The notes: a model not told the origin generated them from the letters alone. Positions 17,352 through 26,870 are shown, numbered from the stretch's first letter. The stretch is 64,000 bases of DNA from Rhizobiales bacterium Ga0077545 (GCA_001464335.1 LNEV01000017.1:62001-126000), one strand, 5' to 3'. Program-made: numbers and translations.

Positions 17352-17800
17352 TGGACACTCTGTTTTCGCGTCTCGAAGGCCGCTGGAAGATCGCCCGCAC
17401 CATCGATCCTGAGGGATCGCTTGCGGGCATGGCCGAGTTCGTGCGCCGGCCGGATGGCTGGCTGCATTACCGCGAGGCCGGCGAACTCGTCCTTCCGCAT
17501 GGGCGTTTTCAGGCCGACCGGCGCTACCGGTTCGAACCGATGTCGGACGGTTTCGCCGTGTTCTTCGACGCCGATCCGCTCCGCCTCTTTCACCGCATCC
17601 GGCTCGAGGAGATCGCGGACGGCAGGTTGCGCGGCGAGGCCGAGCATCCGTGCGGCCGCGACACCTATCTCACCACCTATATATTCCACCCGGACGGCGA
17701 ATTCTCCGTGCGCCACCGCGTGAGCGGCCCCAACAAGGACTACACGGTCCAAACGCTCTATAAACGGGCGAACAACCCTTCAAAGGAGATCGCGGCATGA
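17351..17800 (+). CDS. DUF6314 family protein between ureC and ureE
   Basis: The 149-residue protein has the DUF6314 pattern: an N-terminal LEGRWKIARTI, a central YRFEPMSDGFAVFF and DPLRLFHRI, and a C-terminal HPCGRDTYLTTYIF followed by FSVRHRVSGPNKDY. It looks like a small lipocalin-like beta barrel without signal peptide or metal motif. No function is known. Its ATG overlaps the ureC TGA (TGATG) and its TGA overlaps the ureE ATG (ATGA), so it is tightly coupled to urease assembly genes, which makes a role in urease or ammonia handling possible but unproven. Confidence 0.85.
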   Translation: MDTLFSRLEGRWKIARTIDPEGSLAGMAEFVRRPDGWLHYREAGELVLPHGRFQADRRYRFEPMSDGFAVFFDADPLRLFHRIRLEEIADGRLRGEAEHPCGRDTYLTTYIFHPDGEFSVRHRVSGPNKDYTVQTLYKRANNPSKEIAA

Positions 17801-18396
17801 CCCGCGCCACCACAATCGTCCGCAAGCTCGCCGTGAAGGCCGACAAGGTCGCCGACACGATCACGCTCGACCATCAGGACCGCCACCGCCGCCGCATCGC
17901 CCTGAAGGCCGATGGCGGGCTCGATTTCCTGCTCGACCTCGACAAAGCGAGCGTTCTGGAAGACGGGGATGCCGTGAAGCTCGAGGACGGACGCCTCGTG
18001 AAGATCGTCGCCAAGCCCGAAGAGCTGATCGAGATCACCGCCGAGAACCCGCTGCGCCTGATGAAGCTCGCCTGGCACCTCGGCAACCGCCACACGCCCG
18101 CCGAGGTGACGAAGGAGGCGATCTACATCGCCCCCGATCACGTCCTGGTCGAAATGGTGCGCGGCCTCGGCGCCAAGGCGGAAAAGGTCTCGCGCCCCTT
18201 CCGTCCCGAACAGGGCGCCTATCACGAGCATGGCGGGCACGATCACGAAGGCCACGATCACGGGCATGACGCCCATGAGCATCACACTCACGCCGAGCAC
18301 GAACACGGCCACAAGCACGGCCACGACCATGCCGAGGGCGAGCACCATCACGCGCACGGCGAAAGCTGCGGCTGCGGGCATGATCACAAGCACTAG
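17797..18396 (+). CDS. ureE: Urease accessory protein UreE with long His-rich tail
   Basis: The 199-residue protein is the nickel chaperone that supplies UreG/UreD/UreF. An N-terminal UreE domain ([16 protein letters not shown]) is followed by the metal-binding C-terminal domain ([32 protein letters not shown]). The final 57 residues hold about 24 histidines plus a CGCGH motif, giving a large nickel- or zinc-storing tail. The ATG overlaps the DUF6314 stop (ATGA), and the tail-coding end overlaps ureF by 17 bases. Confidence 0.95.
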   Translation: MTRATTIVRKLAVKADKVADTITLDHQDRHRRRIALKADGGLDFLLDLDKASVLEDGDAVKLEDGRLVKIVAKPEELIEITAENPLRLMKLAWHLGNRHTPAEVTKEAIYIAPDHVLVEMVRGLGAKAEKVSRPFRPEQGAYHEHGGHDHEGHDHGHDAHEHHTHAEHEHGHKHGHDHAEGEHHHAHGESCGCGHDHKH

Positions 18397-19057
18397 CAGC
18401 ACCCTGCCGCTCTTCGCGTGGCTGTCGCCCGGCTTTCCGGTCGGCGCCTATGCCTATTCGCACGGCCTCGAATGGGCCGTGGAAGACGGCGATGTGCGCG
18501 ACGCGGAAACCCTCCTCGCATGGCTCCGCGACACGCTGGAGCACGGCGCGGGCCGCAACGACGCGATCCTGCTGGCCCATGCGTATCGTGCGTTGGAGGA
18601 CCAATCGGCGCTGCGGGACGTGAACGAACTCGCACTAGCCCTTGCTCCGTCTCAGGAATTGCGGCTTGAGACGGCGCAGCAGGGCCGCAGCTTCCTGGAT
18701 GCCGTACTTGCAGCATGGCCACAGGAAAAACTGACGAAAGCCGCCGACAACATTGGAGAGATCGCCTATCCCGTCGCGCTCGGCCTCGCCGCCGCGGCCC
18801 ATACAATCTCCCTGAAAGACACCCTGCCCGCTTTTTTGCTCGCCTTCGCGCAAAATCTCGTCTCGGCCGCCATACGCTCCGCCCCCATCGGCCAGACGGC
18901 CGGAATGCGTGTCGTGACGGCGCTGACGCCGCTTGTGCAGCACATTGCGCGCGAAGCCGAAACGCTCACGCTCGACGATGTCGGCGGCTGCACCTTCCGT
19001 GCCGATCTCGGCTCGTTTCGTCATGAAACCCAATATACGAGGCTGTTCAGATCATGA
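18380..19057 (+). CDS. ureF: Urease accessory protein UreF
   Basis: The 225-residue helical protein bridges UreD and UreG in the nickel-insertion complex. Family features are [19 protein letters not shown] near the N terminus and [20 protein letters not shown] in the C-terminal half. The ATG at 18380 lies within the end of ureE in another frame; the frame is open for 50 more codons upstream but those encode the shadow of the His-rich tail. The UreF stop overlaps the ureG ATG (ATGA). Confidence 0.94.
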   Translation: MITSTSSTLPLFAWLSPGFPVGAYAYSHGLEWAVEDGDVRDAETLLAWLRDTLEHGAGRNDAILLAHAYRALEDQSALRDVNELALALAPSQELRLETAQQGRSFLDAVLAAWPQEKLTKAADNIGEIAYPVALGLAAAAHTISLKDTLPAFLLAFAQNLVSAAIRSAPIGQTAGMRVVTALTPLVQHIAREAETLTLDDVGGCTFRADLGSFRHETQYTRLFRS

Positions 19058-19677
19058 GTAACAACGGTCCCCTGCGCGTCGGCATCGGCGGCCCGGTCGG
19101 CTCCGGCAAGACGGCTTTGATGGAAGCGCTCTGCAAGAGGCTGCGCGGCACCTACGATCTGTGCGCCATCACCAACGACATCTACACCAAGGAAGACGCA
19201 CGCCTGCTTACCGTCGCGGACGCCCTTCCCGTCGAGCGCATCATGGGCGTGGAAACGGGAGGCTGTCCGCACACCGCGATCCGCGAGGATGCGTCGATCA
19301 ATCTGGCGGCCATCGCCGACATGAACCGGAAATTCCCCAACCTCGACCTGATCCTGATCGAGAGCGGCGGCGACAACCTTGCCGCCACCTTCTCGCCGGA
19401 GCTTGCCGACATCACGATCTACGTCATCGACGTGGCGGGCGGCGAGAAGATCCCGCGCAAGGGCGGTCCCGGCATCACGCGCTCGGACCTTCTCGTCGTC
19501 AACAAGATCGACCTTGCGCCGTTTGTCGGCGCCGACCTGTCGATCATGGAAGCCGACACGAAGAGGATGCGCGGCGAGCGCCCCTACGTGTTCTCCAACA
19601 TCCGCGGCGGCATCGGAACGGAAGATGTGGCGGACTTCATCATCCGGGCGGGTGGGTTGCCCGCCCGAGCGGCCTGA
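19054..19677 (+). CDS. ureG: Urease accessory GTPase UreG
   Basis: The 207-residue GTPase powers nickel delivery to urease. It has the P-loop [11 protein letters not shown] at about residues 12-22, the metal-binding [13 protein letters not shown] (invariant Cys-Pro-His), [15 protein letters not shown] and the guanine-specificity NKIDLAP. Length and order are standard. Its ATG overlaps ureF. It is the last recognised urease gene; no nickel permease gene is found nearby. Confidence 0.97.
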   Translation: MSNNGPLRVGIGGPVGSGKTALMEALCKRLRGTYDLCAITNDIYTKEDARLLTVADALPVERIMGVETGGCPHTAIREDASINLAAIADMNRKFPNLDLILIESGGDNLAATFSPELADITIYVIDVAGGEKIPRKGGPGITRSDLLVVNKIDLAPFVGADLSIMEADTKRMRGERPYVFSNIRGGIGTEDVADFIIRAGGLPARAA

Positions 19678-19691
19678 CCTACACCCGGTTC

Positions 19692-19979
19692 ATGCTGACC
19701 TATCGAGACCTCAACGCCTCGGAACGCCGGGCGCTCGACCGTTTTGCGCGCTCGCACGATCTCGAAGCGCCTGCCTCACGCTGGCCGGAGCTCAACCCGT
19801 CCGCAATCAAGGCGCTGGTGACATCCCGTCTGCTGGAGGTTCGCGGGCGCACGGATGCGGAGGGCGAGGTCTATCGCATCACCGACGAGGGTACGCGCGT
19901 GCACGACGAGATGTGGCAGGACGGCAAAGTGCCGAGCCATCCGCGAACCGATGCGTTCGATCCCTCAACCCTGGATTGA
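19692..19979 (+). CDS. Small hypothetical protein, possible winged-helix fold
   Basis: A 95-residue soluble protein starting 14 bases after ureG on the same strand and so perhaps the operon's last gene. The sequence is helical with a final VYRITDEGTRVHDEMW stretch that resembles the wing of MarR/PadR-like winged helices (ITDEG preceded by a short helix pair). No helix-turn-helix is certain and no family was recognised. The ATG at 19692 is the only sensible start; no strong ribosome site is seen. It could equally be a small unrelated conserved protein. Confidence 0.6.
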   Translation: MLTYRDLNASERRALDRFARSHDLEAPASRWPELNPSAIKALVTSRLLEVRGRTDAEGEVYRITDEGTRVHDEMWQDGKVPSHPRTDAFDPSTLD

Positions 19980-20065
19980 ATAAAGTCCTTGTCCTCGGGC
20001 GGTTCACGCCCTTTCAACCTTTGTGACCGATCTTTGGACCCTACGCCCTTCCGCGTTCGGGTCAA

Positions 20066-22369
20066 ATGTCTGCACCGCCTCAGAAATGGGCTTTTCGCCA
20101 GCGCGCACGAACGCTTCCCCTGAAGCAGTTCGTCCGCATCTGCACGGGAGTAACCTGCGCGGGCCTGGTGATGCTTGCCATCATTCTTCTGTGGCAGGAA
20201 CGCGAGCGGGCGCTCTCCACGGCCGAGGGGACCGCGACAAATCTCGTCGGTATGCTGTCCCAACACACCGAGCGCACGATCGATTCCGTCGATATGCTGC
20301 TGAAGATCACGGCCCGTGAGCTGGGGCCGCGTGCGAGCGATCAGGTCAAGCGATCCAACCTTCTCGCCAACCTGTCCCAACTGACCAAGGATCTGCCGCA
20401 CGTCATGGCAATCCGCCTGCTCGACCCCTATTCGAAAGAACCCCTGTTCGAGTTTTACCGCTCGAAGCCCGTCGGGCGGACGGCCGATAAGGAAGCGCTG
20501 TTCGAGCATGGCGAGAACCGGTATCGCGGCCAGTTCATCGGACGGCCCTATTTCGACGACAGCGGACAAAGCTGGGTCACGGGCATCAGCCGCCGCATCA
20601 GCGGACAAGAGGGGGTTCCGGGGCGTGTCGTCATCGCCATCGTGAACCTCGATTACCTCAACAATTTTCACCGTTCGATCGATATGGGCGAAAGCGGTGC
20701 GATCAACGTCGTGCGTACCGATGGCGTCATCGTCACGCGGCGTCCCTTCGATCCGAGCTTTATGGGCCGGGACATTTCGAAGCCGCTCAACGAGGCTGTA
20801 CAAGGGCGCACAAGCGGCACCTACAGGATGGTCGCCGCCACCGACAATATCGCCCGTGTCTATGCGTTCCGCGAACTGTCGCGCATGCCGCTCATCGTCA
20901 TTGCGGGCATTTCCAAGAACTCGGTTCTGGCCTTGTGGGCCGCCGAAGCCACACGCAGCATGGTCATCACCTGCATCGCCGTGCTGATCCTTCTCGTCGC
21001 CGGGGAAATGCTGGCGCGCGCAGCCGGCCAGCGCGACCGCTTGGAAGAGCACATGCGTCACGCGGCGAGCCACGATGCGCTGACTGGGCTCGCCAACCGA
21101 TCCGAATTTCAGGTGTGCCTCGACACGCTCCTTGCGGAACAGCCGGACATAAAACTCTGTCTTCTGCTCATCGACATCGATGAGTTCAAAACGATCAACG
21201 ACACCTTGGGCCACGATGCCGGGGACACACTTCTGCAAGAGGCGGCCACACGCCTTCGCCATCTCGGCGCCGTTCACGTCGCGCGCTTCGGCGGCGATGA
21301 ATTTGCCCTGACGGTCAAAGGCCCCCTGTCAGAAGGCATCCGTGTCGCCGGCATCATTCTGGACGAGCTGCGCCGCCCGTTCGCCTATCTCGGAAAAACC
21401 ATGCTGACCGCCGCGAGCGTCGGCATCACGACCTCACCCGAACACGGCACGACGACGAGCGAGCTTTTGAAGAGCGCCGACATTGCCCTCTACGCGGCGA
21501 AATTCGCGGGCCGCAACCGCTATGCGGTGTTTGAGAACGGCATGCGCGCCGAAATTCTCGCGCGCACGGCTCTGCACGAAGATGTGCGCGAGGCGCTTCG
21601 GCACGACCAGTTCGTGCCCCATTATCAGCCTCAGATCTGCGTCATGACGGGCAAGGTTCTCGGCTTCGAGGCTCTGGCACGCTGGGTCCACCCGCAGCGC
21701 GGCCTCCTGACACCGTCGGTGTTCGGATCGGCGTTCGAGCATCACGAGCTTTCCATGGACATCAGCCGTGCGCTCCGCCGCAAGATCCTCGCGGACATGC
21801 AGGCCTGGCACGAAATGGGGCTGGCGTTCGGACGCATCGCGTTCAACGCATCGGCAGCCGAGCTCGAACATCCTGACTTTGCGGCTGAAGTCCTCGACGA
21901 GATGAAGGTCGCGGGCATCCACACCAGCATGATCGAAATCGAGGTCACCGAGGGCGTCTTGTTCGGCCGCACGGAAGATCGGGTCCATTCGAATCTTCTT
22001 CAGCTCCACGGAGCGGGCGTACGTATCGCGCTCGACGATTTCGGAACCGGCTATGCCTCGCTGACCCATCTGAAAAAGTTTCCGATGGACGTGCTCAAGA
22101 TCGACCGGAGTTTCGTGCAGAACGTCGAAAACAGCCCGGCGGACGCCAGCATTGTCACGGCCGTGATCAACATGGCGCATGGGCTGGGCTTTTCGGTCGT
22201 CGCGGAGGGTGTGGAAAGTCAGTACCACCTGGCCTTCCTGCGCCGCGCCGGATGCACGACCGCACAGGGCTTCCTGTTCGCAAGGCCCATGGTGGGAAGC
22301 CGCGTGCCCGGCTACCTCCGAAATCTGGAGCAGCCGCCGATCGGCAGGACAGGCAATGCCCGTGCTTGA
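20066..22369 (+). CDS. Membrane-bound GGDEF-EAL protein with periplasmic sensor domain
   Basis: The 767-residue protein has one membrane segment near residues 26-43, a periplasmic Cache/PDC-like sensor of about 250 residues (with [14 protein letters not shown] and [11 protein letters not shown]), a second membrane segment near 298-315, then GGDEF and EAL domains. GGDEF is intact (FGGDEFAL, about residue 408) but the RxxD inhibitory site is absent. EAL is intact in its key motifs (GFEALARW at about 532, [20 protein letters not shown]). It may make or break cyclic di-GMP, or both, under periplasmic control. Its last 14 bases overlap the start of a Bug-type binding protein, an unusual pairing. 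Confidence 0.92.
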   Translation: MSAPPQKWAFRQRARTLPLKQFVRICTGVTCAGLVMLAIILLWQERERALSTAEGTATNLVGMLSQHTERTIDSVDMLLKITARELGPRASDQVKRSNLLANLSQLTKDLPHVMAIRLLDPYSKEPLFEFYRSKPVGRTADKEALFEHGENRYRGQFIGRPYFDDSGQSWVTGISRRISGQEGVPGRVVIAIVNLDYLNNFHRSIDMGESGAINVVRTDGVIVTRRPFDPSFMGRDISKPLNEAVQGRTSGTYRMVAATDNIARVYAFRELSRMPLIVIAGISKNSVLALWAAEATRSMVITCIAVLILLVAGEMLARAAGQRDRLEEHMRHAASHDALTGLANRSEFQVCLDTLLAEQPDIKLCLLLIDIDEFKTINDTLGHDAGDTLLQEAATRLRHLGAVHVARFGGDEFALTVKGPLSEGIRVAGIILDELRRPFAYLGKTMLTAASVGITTSPEHGTTTSELLKSADIALYAAKFAGRNRYAVFENGMRAEILARTALHEDVREALRHDQFVPHYQPQICVMTGKVLGFEALARWVHPQRGLLTPSVFGSAFEHHELSMDISRALRRKILADMQAWHEMGLAFGRIAFNASAAELEHPDFAAEVLDEMKVAGIHTSMIEIEVTEGVLFGRTEDRVHSNLLQLHGAGVRIALDDFGTGYASLTHLKKFPMDVLKIDRSFVQNVENSPADASIVTAVINMAHGLGFSVVAEGVESQYHLAFLRRAGCTTAQGFLFARPMVGSRVPGYLRNLEQPPIGRTGNARA

Positions 22370-23363
22370 GAGACGAGGCGTTCTTGCGGGCCTTGCCGCC
22401 TTCATCGCGTCGGCGCGGATGGGCGCGAAGGCGGCTTCCGCGCAATCATGGCAGCCCAGCCGTCCGGTGCGCATCGTCGTGCCGTTCGCGGCGGGTGGTC
22501 CGACCGACACGGTCGCCCGCATCCTTGCAGACGGAATGACCCCTTATCTGGGCCAACCGGTCTATATCGACAATATCGGTGGCGAAGGCGGACAGGCCGG
22601 TGTTCTAAAATTCCTGAACGAAGCCGCGGATGGCCATGTGCTTCTGATGGGGCATATGGGTACGCACGGCGCCGCACCGGCCCTGAACGGCAATCTCGGC
22701 TACGATCCCGTAACCGATTTCGAACCCATCGGGCTCGGGGCCGGCACACCGGTCGTGATCTGCGCGAGCAAGGCGCTCGATGTCCGCGACATGGCCGCAC
22801 TCCGCACATATCTCGCATCACGCGCACGCGACATCAGAATGGCGCATGCCGGACGCGGATCGGTCTCGCACGCCGGTGCACTTCTCCTGAACCATACGCT
22901 CAAGGCCCAACCCACACTCGTCGGCTATGAGGGTACGGGGCCAGCGCTCAACGATCTCATTTCCGGCGACATCGCATTGATGGTCGACCAGATCGTCAAT
23001 GTCGCCCCCGCCATCATGTCCCGGAGAATTGTTCCTCTCGCCATTACAACGCAGAAGCATTCGCTGTTGCTCCCGGGGGTTCCAAGCGTCGCGGAACTTG
23101 GGCTCGACGCGCTGCGCATGGATGCCTGGAATGGCCTGTTCGCCAAGGCCGGAACATCGTCGGAGCAGATCGAGACCCTGAACAGCGCCTTGCGCGCGGC
23201 ACATCGCAGCTCGGCCACGCGTGCAAGGCTGATGGATCTTGGAGCCGTGGTGCCGGACGACGAGGAGAGCAGTCCGCCCGCCCTCCTCGAACGCGTCAGG
23301 GACGAGACGAGGCGCTGGTCGGCAACGCTGTACGAACTACGAAACGATCAAGCCTTGCGGTGA
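22356..23363 (+). CDS. Bug/TctC-type solute-binding protein, overlapping the GGDEF-EAL gene
   Basis: The 335-residue protein has an RR-containing export signal ([17 protein letters not shown], cleavage near ASAQ) and the Bug fold of tripartite tricarboxylate transporter receptors: [32 protein letters not shown], then [18 protein letters not shown]. Such periplasmic proteins bind carboxylates and similar small molecules. No TctA/TctB permease is present nearby. The ATG at 22356 lies inside the preceding GGDEF-EAL gene (14-base overlap), suggesting co-translation and a sensory rather than transport role; that is inference. Confidence 0.88.
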   Translation: MPVLERRGVLAGLAAFIASARMGAKAASAQSWQPSRPVRIVVPFAAGGPTDTVARILADGMTPYLGQPVYIDNIGGEGGQAGVLKFLNEAADGHVLLMGHMGTHGAAPALNGNLGYDPVTDFEPIGLGAGTPVVICASKALDVRDMAALRTYLASRARDIRMAHAGRGSVSHAGALLLNHTLKAQPTLVGYEGTGPALNDLISGDIALMVDQIVNVAPAIMSRRIVPLAITTQKHSLLLPGVPSVAELGLDALRMDAWNGLFAKAGTSSEQIETLNSALRAAHRSSATRARLMDLGAVVPDDEESSPPALLERVRDETRRWSATLYELRNDQALR

Positions 23364-23626
23364 ACGAGGCGGGCGCAGTTCGCCGCCGCGCGCCCGATCT
23401 TGCGTGCTTCGGCCTCCGACAGGCGACCGCTCTGGACGCGCGGCTCCACGACAGCGCGCACCGCGTTCTCGAGCGTCGCGCCACGCTGCACCTGAGCGAC
23501 CACGCCGCGATAGACGACCTTGGTCTGGCCATCGAGCTTGGCGGCGCAGGCATCCGCATCCGCCTTGTCGGCAAGTGCCGCGCCCGGAGCAATCAGCAGG
23601 GCGGCAGCGATGAGATAACGAAGCAT
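23348..23626 (-). CDS. Small secreted hypothetical protein, 92 aa
   Basis: The product has a signal peptide (LRYLIAAALLIAPGAALA) and about 72 mature residues with two cysteines (DACAAK and ANCARLV), probably forming a disulphide in the periplasm. LENAVRAVVEPRVQSGRLS is the central helical part. No known family was recognised. The ATG at 23626 has GGAGAG about 7 bases upstream. The gene converges with the Bug gene, whose end it overlaps by 16 bases. Confidence 0.75.
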   Translation of the reverse strand: MLRYLIAAALLIAPGAALADKADADACAAKLDGQTKVVYRGVVAQVQRGATLENAVRAVVEPRVQSGRLSEAEARKIGRAAANCARLVHRKA

Positions 23627-23762
23627 GGTTGCACTCTCCGGCAATGATAATCGGCCCGGTTGCTGGAGGATATTTAAGTCAATTTTGCGTCGCGGAAATG
23701 GGTCAGCCTGCGGGCTGCGGCGCAAAAGGGCGTGAACACCGGGTCTTGACCCTCGGCCTCTC

Positions 23763-24479
23763 ATGGCCGAAGACGCGCCCATGTTTGACGCAAGACTCAC
23801 CGGCCGCATTGCTTTCTCGCATCGTGCCCCCACGCAGGAGCCGCTCGCTCCCGGCCTGCACAAGATCGGGTTGTTCGAAGAGCGCGATTATTATCTCGTC
23901 GTGCCGGAAGGCCTCGACCCGCAGAAGCCCGCACCCTTCATGATCATGTTCCACGGCGGCGGCGGCAGCGCCGAGCGCATCCTGCCGGTGATGAAGGTGC
24001 ATGCGGAAAAAGAAGGCTTCCTGCTTCTCGTTCCGCAATCGCTTCTGCCGACCTGGGACATCGTGATCGCCGGCAACGGGCCGGACCGCGAGCGGATCGA
24101 AACGGCCATTAATTGGGTCGCGGACCGATACACCCTGCGTCCCGACAAATTCGCCTTTGCGGGCCATTCGGACGGCGGCTCCTACTCCCTCTCGAACGGC
24201 GTCGCGAACGGCGATTTCGTGACCCACATCCTCGCCTTCTCGGCAGGGTTTTTCGTGCCGCTCCACCAGGAAGGCGCGCCGCATATCTTCATCGCGCACG
24301 GATCGAAAGACGAGAAAACGCCGGTCGAGACGGCCGGTCGCGCCAGCGCGGCGAAGCTGAAAGGCGCGGGTTATGACGTTACCTATCTCGAATATGATGG
24401 CCCGCACGCGTCCCAGCCGCCGATCGTCGCGGTGGCGGTGCGCTATTTTCTGAACTACCCCAAACAGCCGGGCGCCTGA
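23763..24479 (+). CDS. Alpha/beta hydrolase (polyhydroxybutyrate-depolymerase/esterase-like)
   Basis: The 238-residue protein has the alpha/beta hydrolase order: oxyanion-hole segment MIMFHGGGG, nucleophile elbow GHSDGGS, an acid in GSKDEKTPV and the catalytic His in YDGPHAS near the C terminus. The overall pattern is close to PHB-depolymerase/phospholipase-like esterases (PQSLLPTWD then INWVADRY). There is no signal peptide, so it is cytoplasmic. The start could be 23763 or the ATG at 23781; the first is used. Substrate unknown. Confidence 0.85.
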   Translation: MAEDAPMFDARLTGRIAFSHRAPTQEPLAPGLHKIGLFEERDYYLVVPEGLDPQKPAPFMIMFHGGGGSAERILPVMKVHAEKEGFLLLVPQSLLPTWDIVIAGNGPDRERIETAINWVADRYTLRPDKFAFAGHSDGGSYSLSNGVANGDFVTHILAFSAGFFVPLHQEGAPHIFIAHGSKDEKTPVETAGRASAAKLKGAGYDVTYLEYDGPHASQPPIVAVAVRYFLNYPKQPGA

Positions 24480-24514
24480 GAGGGCCTCGGCCGTTACTCC
24501 GGCGCCCTGCCCTT

Positions 24515-25006
24515 TCAGGGCATTTTCACGGACAGATACGGCGCCTCCGCCTTCTGGCTTGGCCCGACGGGATCGGACACCTTGTTCGCGATGGGCGGCA
24601 GGCTCTTGAGATATTTTGCGAGCGCCTTCGCGTCCCTGTCCGACAGCGCCGAATAGGCACGCCAGGGCATTGCGGGCGCGAGTTCGCGTCCATCCGGCCG
24701 CGCGCCCGTACGCACGGCGGCGATGATCTCGTTCTCGCTCCACTCGCCGAGCCCCGTCGCCTTGTCCGATGTCAGGTTCGGCGGATAGAAAATGCCAAGG
24801 CCGGGGATTTCGAAACCGACTTCCGAACCGGCAAATGCACGCGCGAAATCGGGCTTGCCGAGAAACACGCCCGGCGTGTGGCAGCCGCCGCAATCCATGA
24901 TGGCGGCGAGATATTTCCCACGTTCGATGTCACTCTGCGCCAAAGCAGATTCCGACCACAAAAGCGCCGCGGCAGCACAGGCCGCAGCCGCAGATGTCTT
25001 GAACAT
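24515..25006 (-). CDS. Periplasmic c-type cytochrome (monoheme)
   Basis: The 163-residue precursor has a signal peptide (about residues 1-23, ending SALAQ) and one heme site, CGGCH. The sequence GKYLAAIMDCGGCHTPG, followed by YPPNLTSDKATGLGEWS and MPWRAYSALSDRDAKALAKYL, is typical of the cytochrome c subunits of alcohol/sorbitol/gluconate dehydrogenase type, as a single-domain form. The Met in AMPWRAY may be the sixth ligand. The ATG at 25006 has GGAGGG 7 bases upstream. No dehydrogenase subunit is adjacent. Confidence 0.87.
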   Translation of the reverse strand: MFKTSAAAACAAAALLWSESALAQSDIERGKYLAAIMDCGGCHTPGVFLGKPDFARAFAGSEVGFEIPGLGIFYPPNLTSDKATGLGEWSENEIIAAVRTGARPDGRELAPAMPWRAYSALSDRDAKALAKYLKSLPPIANKVSDPVGPSQKAEAPYLSVKMP

Positions 25007-25074
25007 TACAATCCCTCCAGAAAGCCCTCGGAGCAGGCTTCTAGGCGCGTCGTGTTTCCGTATTGTTGCGTGGC

Positions 25075-25989
25075 TCAGTGCGGCGCTATCGCGTGTCGCG
25101 GCCACGGGTTTTCGCCCTGTCTCAGCCAGCGCAACGTGTCCGTCCAGAACCCTTGCTCGTGGCTGTCATGGAACAGGCCGAAATGGCCGATGGCCTTGCG
25201 TCCGTAGAGGTCCGGTCTCAGCACCACAGCGGTGCGCGGCGCGCCGGAATAATAGCTCAACGTACGGCGGATCGCCGGGACAGTGCCGAACTCATCGTCC
25301 GACGCGGTCACCGCCAGCACCGGCGCGGTCATCGCGGCCATTGCGGCACAGACACGCGGCCTGTCCGCCTTCGGGTGGCTGCGCTCGAACCGGGGGCCGC
25401 GAAAGCTCCATTCATAGGCGACGCCCGCGGGCAGATCTTCCAGCCAGCCCAATCGCTTTCCAGGAAAATAGCCGCACAGCGCGGTCGCAAGCGGCATGAC
25501 GACATGCCATTTGGCGAACAGCGCCGCGCGGCGGTGCGACGCGTAATGTCCCCACCAGGCATATTGCGCCCCGATGGTCAGAACGCGGTCGATCAGTCCT
25601 GCACTCCGCGCAAGCCCCGGCAAAAACCCGCCGATGCTGTGCCCGACGACGCTCAGCGGCCCACCGCCGCCCTCTGCACGCACAAAGCCGATCGCCGCCT
25701 CGAAATCGCGCTCGCCCCAATCGCGCCAGCGATAGCCGCACGATCTCAGATCGGCCGGCCGCGACAGGCCGATGCCGCGATAATCATACGTCAGCACGTT
25801 GAAGCCGTGCCCTGCCAGAAATCGCGCGTAGCGATGATAATAGCGCGCGGCCACGCCCGTCGCGGGATTGATGATGACGGAGCCCGCCTGCCCTTCGCCC
25901 GATCGCCAGAAATGGCCGCCGAGAACGACCCCGTCCGCGCACGCAATGTCGACACGCTGGGCTTCTGGATCGGATGGCCGGTTCATCAT
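25075..25989 (-). CDS. Alpha/beta hydrolase, divergent from TetR regulator
   Basis: The 304-residue protein has the hydrolase features YDYRGIGLS, nucleophile GHSIGG, an Asp in ASDDEFG and a late HFGLFHDSH with the probable catalytic His. It resembles the YheT/serine aminopeptidase-like hydrolases that act on small esters. There is no export signal. It is divergent from the TetR gene, and the shared 63-base gap contains a strong palindrome, so it is probably the regulator's target. Substrate unknown. Confidence 0.85.
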   Translation of the reverse strand: MMNRPSDPEAQRVDIACADGVVLGGHFWRSGEGQAGSVIINPATGVAARYYHRYARFLAGHGFNVLTYDYRGIGLSRPADLRSCGYRWRDWGERDFEAAIGFVRAEGGGGPLSVVGHSIGGFLPGLARSAGLIDRVLTIGAQYAWWGHYASHRRAALFAKWHVVMPLATALCGYFPGKRLGWLEDLPAGVAYEWSFRGPRFERSHPKADRPRVCAAMAAMTAPVLAVTASDDEFGTVPAIRRTLSYYSGAPRTAVVLRPDLYGRKAIGHFGLFHDSHEQGFWTDTLRWLRQGENPWPRHAIAPH

Positions 25990-26019
25990 GCCCCGAAGCT
26001 TAGAGGCAGCACGTGTTTG

Positions 26020-26043
26020 TGTATATTCACTGGTCAGTATACA
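26020..26043. promoter_or_regulatory. Palindromic operator between hydrolase and TetR genes
   Basis: The 24-base site starts TGTATA and ends TATACA, and inner positions also pair (T, AC, GT, A), giving 18 of 24 symmetric bases. It lies in the divergent gap 30 bases from the hydrolase ATG and 10 bases before the tetR ATG. This is the size and position expected for a TetR dimer site that would repress both genes. Confidence 0.8.
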
Positions 26044-26052
26044 TGGGCGATC

Positions 26053-26661
26053 ATGTCACCCTCCACGGCGTCCACTCCGGAGCGCATCGTCAAAGCCGCG
26101 GTGAAGCTGTTTTACGCGGAGGGCATCCGCGCCGTCAGCATGGACGCGGTGGCGCAGAAGGCGGGCGTCACCAAACGCACGCTCTATTATCATTTCGAAA
26201 GCAAGGACGATCTCGTCGCCGCCTATCTGCAGACGCGCGACCAGCCCAATCTCGCATTCTTTCAGCGCTGTTTCGCCGGGACGCAAGGCGATGTGGCAGA
26301 CAAGGTGGCCGGCATTTTCCGTGAACTGGCTCGCGCAGCCGGACGGCCCGGCTGGAAAGGCTGCGGCTTCCTGCGCACCTCGGTCGAGCTCGTGAACATG
26401 CCCGGCCATCCTGCCATGAAAGCGGCGCGTCTGCACAAGAGAAGGGTCGAGGAGTGGCTGGACGGCGTGTTCAAGGCGGCGGGCATCAGCACACCGGAAT
26501 CGCTCGCCCGCCAGATCGTTCTGCTGCTGGACGGTTCCTTCGCAACGACACTCCTCCACCGCGATCCGGCTTACATGGAGGATGCCGCAGAGGCCGCGCT
26601 CACGCTGATTCGCGCCGCGCGGCCACCGGCAAAAGCGGGCCTCAAGCCTCGCAGGTTTTAG
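26053..26661 (+). CDS. TetR family transcriptional regulator
   Basis: The 202-residue regulator has the standard N-terminal helix-turn-helix (PERIVKAAVKLFYAEGIRAV, AVAQKAGVTKRTLYYHFESK, DDLVAAYL) and a C-terminal ligand domain ending LTLIRAARP. The ATG at 26053 is preferred although the frame is open far upstream across the divergent hydrolase. It is separated by 63 bases and a palindromic operator from the hydrolase gene, so it probably represses that gene and itself. Its stop codon overlaps that of the next, convergent small gene. Confidence 0.9.
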   Translation: MSPSTASTPERIVKAAVKLFYAEGIRAVSMDAVAQKAGVTKRTLYYHFESKDDLVAAYLQTRDQPNLAFFQRCFAGTQGDVADKVAGIFRELARAAGRPGWKGCGFLRTSVELVNMPGHPAMKAARLHKRRVEEWLDGVFKAAGISTPESLARQIVLLLDGSFATTLLHRDPAYMEDAAEAALTLIRAARPPAKAGLKPRRF

Positions 26662-26870
26662 CCCGTCGCCGCAAGTTCGAGCTTCTCGAACGTCTGCACG
26701 CCATTGCCCTGCCGCCAGGTGCAGCCGAAATCCAGCGCGATCTTGTTGATGAGCGGCACGGTCTTGATGTGCGGACCCGTAATGGTTCGGTCCATCCATT
26801 CATCGGGCACCGTCAGAGACATGCCCGGCTCCAAAAGGCACAATATTCTTCTCAGTTCTTCGCCGTTCAA
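26658..26870 (-). CDS. Small hypothetical protein, 70 aa, TTG start
   Basis: The 70-residue protein has no signal or membrane segment. It begins NGEELRRILCLLEPG and contains WMDRTITGPHIKTVPLINK. No family was recognised. A TTG start at 26870 stands 6 bases after a strong GGGAGG ribosome site, which favours a real gene. Its TAA overlaps the TAG of the convergent tetR by two bases. Confidence 0.65.
   Translation of the reverse strand: MNGEELRRILCLLEPGMSLTVPDEWMDRTITGPHIKTVPLINKIALDFGCTWRQGNGVQTFEKLELAATG

Noticed and set aside
18220-18396. Tandem repeat or CRISPR-like pattern in the end of ureE
   Set aside because: The repeated cac/cat codons encode the His-rich nickel tail; there are no spacers and the reading frame is continuous.
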